From Vallitalea pronyensis (GTDB lineage Bacteria > Bacillota > Clostridia > Lachnospirales > Vallitaleaceae): 64,000 bases of DNA. The stretch spans positions 1,445,001-1,509,000 of the forward strand of contig NZ_CP058649.1 of the NCBI RefSeq assembly GCF_018141445.1, read 5' to 3'. Under the pieces are notes generated by a model. That model saw nothing but the letters and a program-made list of their open reading frames with translations. It was not told the DNA's origin and ran no database searches. Positions 62,019 to 64,000 of this stretch are shown in pieces (the stretch's first letter is position 1; the number at the start of each line of letters is the position of its first letter). The position numbers and the translations under genes were made by a program.

Positions 62019-64000
62019 ATGCCTAAGGATAGACGTATAAAAAAGGTATTGGTCATTGGTTCAGGGCCGATTATTATAGGGCAAGCGGCAGAATTTGACT
62101 ATTCTGGAACCCAAGCTTGTCAAGCATTACGAGAAGAAGGAATTGAGACGGTTCTGGTAAACAGTAATCCAGCGACAATCATGACAGATAAAGAAATAGC
62201 AGATAAAGTTTATATTGAACCTTTAACCATTGAGTATTTAGAAAAAGTCATCGAAAAAGAACGCCCAGACAGCGTCATAGCAGGCATGGGTGGTCAAACA
62301 GGATTGAATCTAGCTGTGGAGTTATATGATGGTGGTATACTGGATAAATACAATGTACGGGTTATTGGTACATCCATTGAAGCCATTAAAGAAGGGGAAG
62401 ACCGAGAAGATTTTAAGGCACTTATGGAAAAAATAGGTCAGCCCATTATAGAAAGTCGTATTGTAACCAGTATGGAAGAAGGCGTTGATTTTGCCAGCAA
62501 GATAGGTTACCCCGTAGTTGTAAGACCAGCCTATACCCTTGGAGGCAGTGGCGGTGGGATTGCCGAAGATCGTGAAGAATTAAAGCAAATCCTTGCTACA
62601 GGTTTACAGCTAAGCCGAGTGGGTCAAGTACTTCTTGAAAAATCCATCAAAGGATGGAAAGAAATTGAATATGAAGTCATGCGGGATGCTTATGGTAATT
62701 GTATTACTGTATGTAACATGGAGAACATCGACCCGGTAGGTGTACATACTGGTGACAGTATTGTTGTTGCACCCTCCCAGACCTTATCTGATGTGGAATA
62801 CCAGATGCTTAGAAAAGCATCCATTGATATCATCAATGAGATAGGCATCGTAGGCGGCTGTAACGTTCAATTAGCCCTGCATCCAGACAGTTTTGAATAT
62901 GCCATTATTGAGATTAATCCTCGTGTTAGTCGCTCCTCAGCACTAGCATCGAAAGCAACAGGGTATCCCATTGCCAAAGTCAGTACGAAGATTGCTCTTG
63001 GCTATGGGTTAGATGAAATTAGCAACGCTGTAACAAAGAAAACAAAAGCCTGTTTTGAGCCAACCCTTGATTACTGTGTTATTAAAATTCCTAAGTGGCC
63101 ATTTGATAAGTTCCGACGGGCTAAGAAAACACTGGGAACGAAGATGATGGCTACAGGAGAAGTCATGGCCATAGGAAATAATTTTGAATCAGCCCTTCTA
63201 AAAGCTGTGCGTTCACTAGAAATTGGCCAATACGGTTTATACCATAAGAAAGCGGCTAAACGAAGTCTTGATGAATTAAAGCGACGGGTTCAGATTCCAG
63301 ATGATGAACGGTTATTCGACTTAGCGGAAATGCTAAGAAGAAATTACCGGATGGATAAAGTATGTCGTATTACAGGCATGGATCCATTTTTTGTAAACAA
63401 GATTAAAGGTATTGTCGATGAAGAGGAAAAACTCCGTACCAAAGGTATTCTAGACGTGGACAGAGAGTGGATGCTTACCCTTAAGAAAAAAGGATTTTCG
63501 GATCAAGCCATCGCTGATTTTGCAGGCTGTGCATCTCAAGAAGTCTATCAGCTGAGAAAAGCATACCATATTGAACCTGTCTTTAAGATGGTGGATACTT
63601 GTGGGGGCGAATTTGAAGCGGTATCCCCTTATTACTACTCTACCTACGATGAATTCGATGAAGTGGCTGTATCCAATCATAAGAAAGTAATGGTTATCGG
63701 TTCAGGACCCATAAGAATTGGGCAAGGCATAGAGTTTGACTACAGCAGCGTCCATTGTATTCTTGCTCTTAAAAAAGAAGGTATAGAAACCATCATTGTT
63801 AATAATAACCCAGAAACAGTCAGTACAGATTTTGATACAGCTGATAAGCTTTATTTTGAGCCATTAACAGAAGAAGATGTCATGAACATTATTGAAAAAG
63901 AAAAACCAGAAGGCGTTATCCTTCAATTTGGTGGTCAGACAGCTATTAAACTAGCCAACTACTTAGATGGCATGGGTGTCCACGTACTTGGGACGAAGCC
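62019..64000 (+). CDS. carB: Carbamoyl-phosphate synthase large subunit, 5' part
   Basis: The first 660 codons of about 1070 are inside the window; the gene leaves at the right edge. Visible are the ATP-grasp domain of the first half ([20 protein letters not shown], then [13 protein letters not shown] and [19 protein letters not shown]), the oligomerisation domain, and the start of the second half, [19 protein letters not shown]. The duplication is complete as far as seen. The subunit joins ammonia, bicarbonate and two ATP. It starts after AAGGAGG. In many Clostridia pyrK and pyrD follow; they lie beyond this window if present. Confidence 0.96.
   Translation, partial: MPKDRRIKKVLVIGSGPIIIGQAAEFDYSGTQACQALREEGIETVLVNSNPATIMTDKEIADKVYIEPLTIEYLEKVIEKERPDSVIAGMGGQTGLNLAVELYDGGILDKYNVRVIGTSIEAIKEGEDREDFKALMEKIGQPIIESRIVTSMEEGVDFASKIGYPVVVRPAYTLGGSGGGIAEDREELKQILATGLQLSRVGQVLLEKSIKGWKEIEYEVMRDAYGNCITVCNMENIDPVGVHTGDSIVVAPSQTLSDVEYQMLRKASIDIINEIGIVGGCNVQLALHPDSFEYAIIEINPRVSRSSALASKATGYPIAKVSTKIALGYGLDEISNAVTKKTKACFEPTLDYCVIKIPKWPFDKFRRAKKTLGTKMMATGEVMAIGNNFESALLKAVRSLEIGQYGLYHKKAAKRSLDELKRRVQIPDDERLFDLAEMLRRNYRMDKVCRITGMDPFFVNKIKGIVDEEEKLRTKGILDVDREWMLTLKKKGFSDQAIADFAGCASQEVYQLRKAYHIEPVFKMVDTCGGEFEAVSPYYYSTYDEFDEVAVSNHKKVMVIGSGPIRIGQGIEFDYSSVHCILALKKEGIETIIVNNNPETVSTDFDTADKLYFEPLTEEDVMNIIEKEKPEGVILQFGGQTAIKLANYLDGMGVHVLGTK

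Noticed and set aside
1..64000. tRNA or rRNA genes
   Set aside because: No cloverleaf with the conserved GGTTCRANNC arm and no rRNA stretch was noticed on either strand in the spacers. A tRNAscan run would confirm.

Overview
This AT-rich window reads as the chromosome of a low-GC, Gram-positive, probably spore-forming and anaerobic Clostridia species. Support comes from Shine-Dalgarno sites close to AGGAGG before nearly every gene, the rho-rpmE-DUF1385-prmC-prfA block, a PyrR-type leader before the pyr genes, a DUF1540 protein, an MtaB-type methanol methyltransferase and ETF-dependent biochemistry. A Lachnospirales/Vallitalea-like marine lineage would fit, but that is a guess from gene content and no 16S gene is present.

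Layout. 1-5655: partial prfC (reverse strand), a DUF1456 gene, a tiny winged-helix gene, an orphan mtaB next to a PocR-AraC regulator, and a small membrane protein behind a promoter with two abutting palindromes. 6275-35263: a biosynthetic cluster of about 29 kb, all on the + strand. 35363-39416: three reverse-strand genes, in which two paralogues of unknown function flank a secreted beta-helix protein. 39725-47000: a two-half P-loop ATPase, a Gfo/Idh/MocA oxidoreductase, a Pro/Gln-rich repeat protein, three very small genes, a DegV protein and an ExbB/ExbD-like operon. 47224-55498: mgtE with an unusual leader, fba, rho, rpmE, DUF1385, prmC and prfA. 55809-58016: a CPA2 antiporter with two PII-like genes. 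58156-64000: a pyrimidine operon (pyrC-pyrF-carA-carB) with promoter, PyrR-binding hairpin, small leader ORF and terminator.

The main discovery candidate is the cluster. It encodes a complete FkbH-type route from a glyceryl unit to a hydroxymalonyl-ACP extender: FkbH-like loader, ACP, acyl-CoA-dehydrogenase-like enzyme with its own EtfB/EtfA, and 3-hydroxyacyl-CoA dehydrogenase. There is no O-methyltransferase. A fatty acyl-AMP ligase fused to an ACP should supply a lipid starter. One 2947-residue protein carries KS-KR-ACP-KS-KR-ACP-C without integrated AT domains, and a free-standing AT would feed it. Three complete, tandem O-carbamoyltransferases would cap hydroxyl groups. A second free-standing ACP and a class II aaRS-like amino acid:carrier-protein ligase would supply an aminoacyl thioester to the terminal condensation domain. 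Two ABC exporter subunits and a type II thioesterase complete the set. The predicted product is a lipidic, polyhydroxylated and multiply carbamoylated acyl chain amidated to a small amino acid. I do not recognise a described pathway with this exact combination.

The intergenic spaces also hold several palindromic elements, two of them as recognisable pairs, and two leader regions (mgtE and pyr) with small ORFs tied to alternative or terminating RNA stems.
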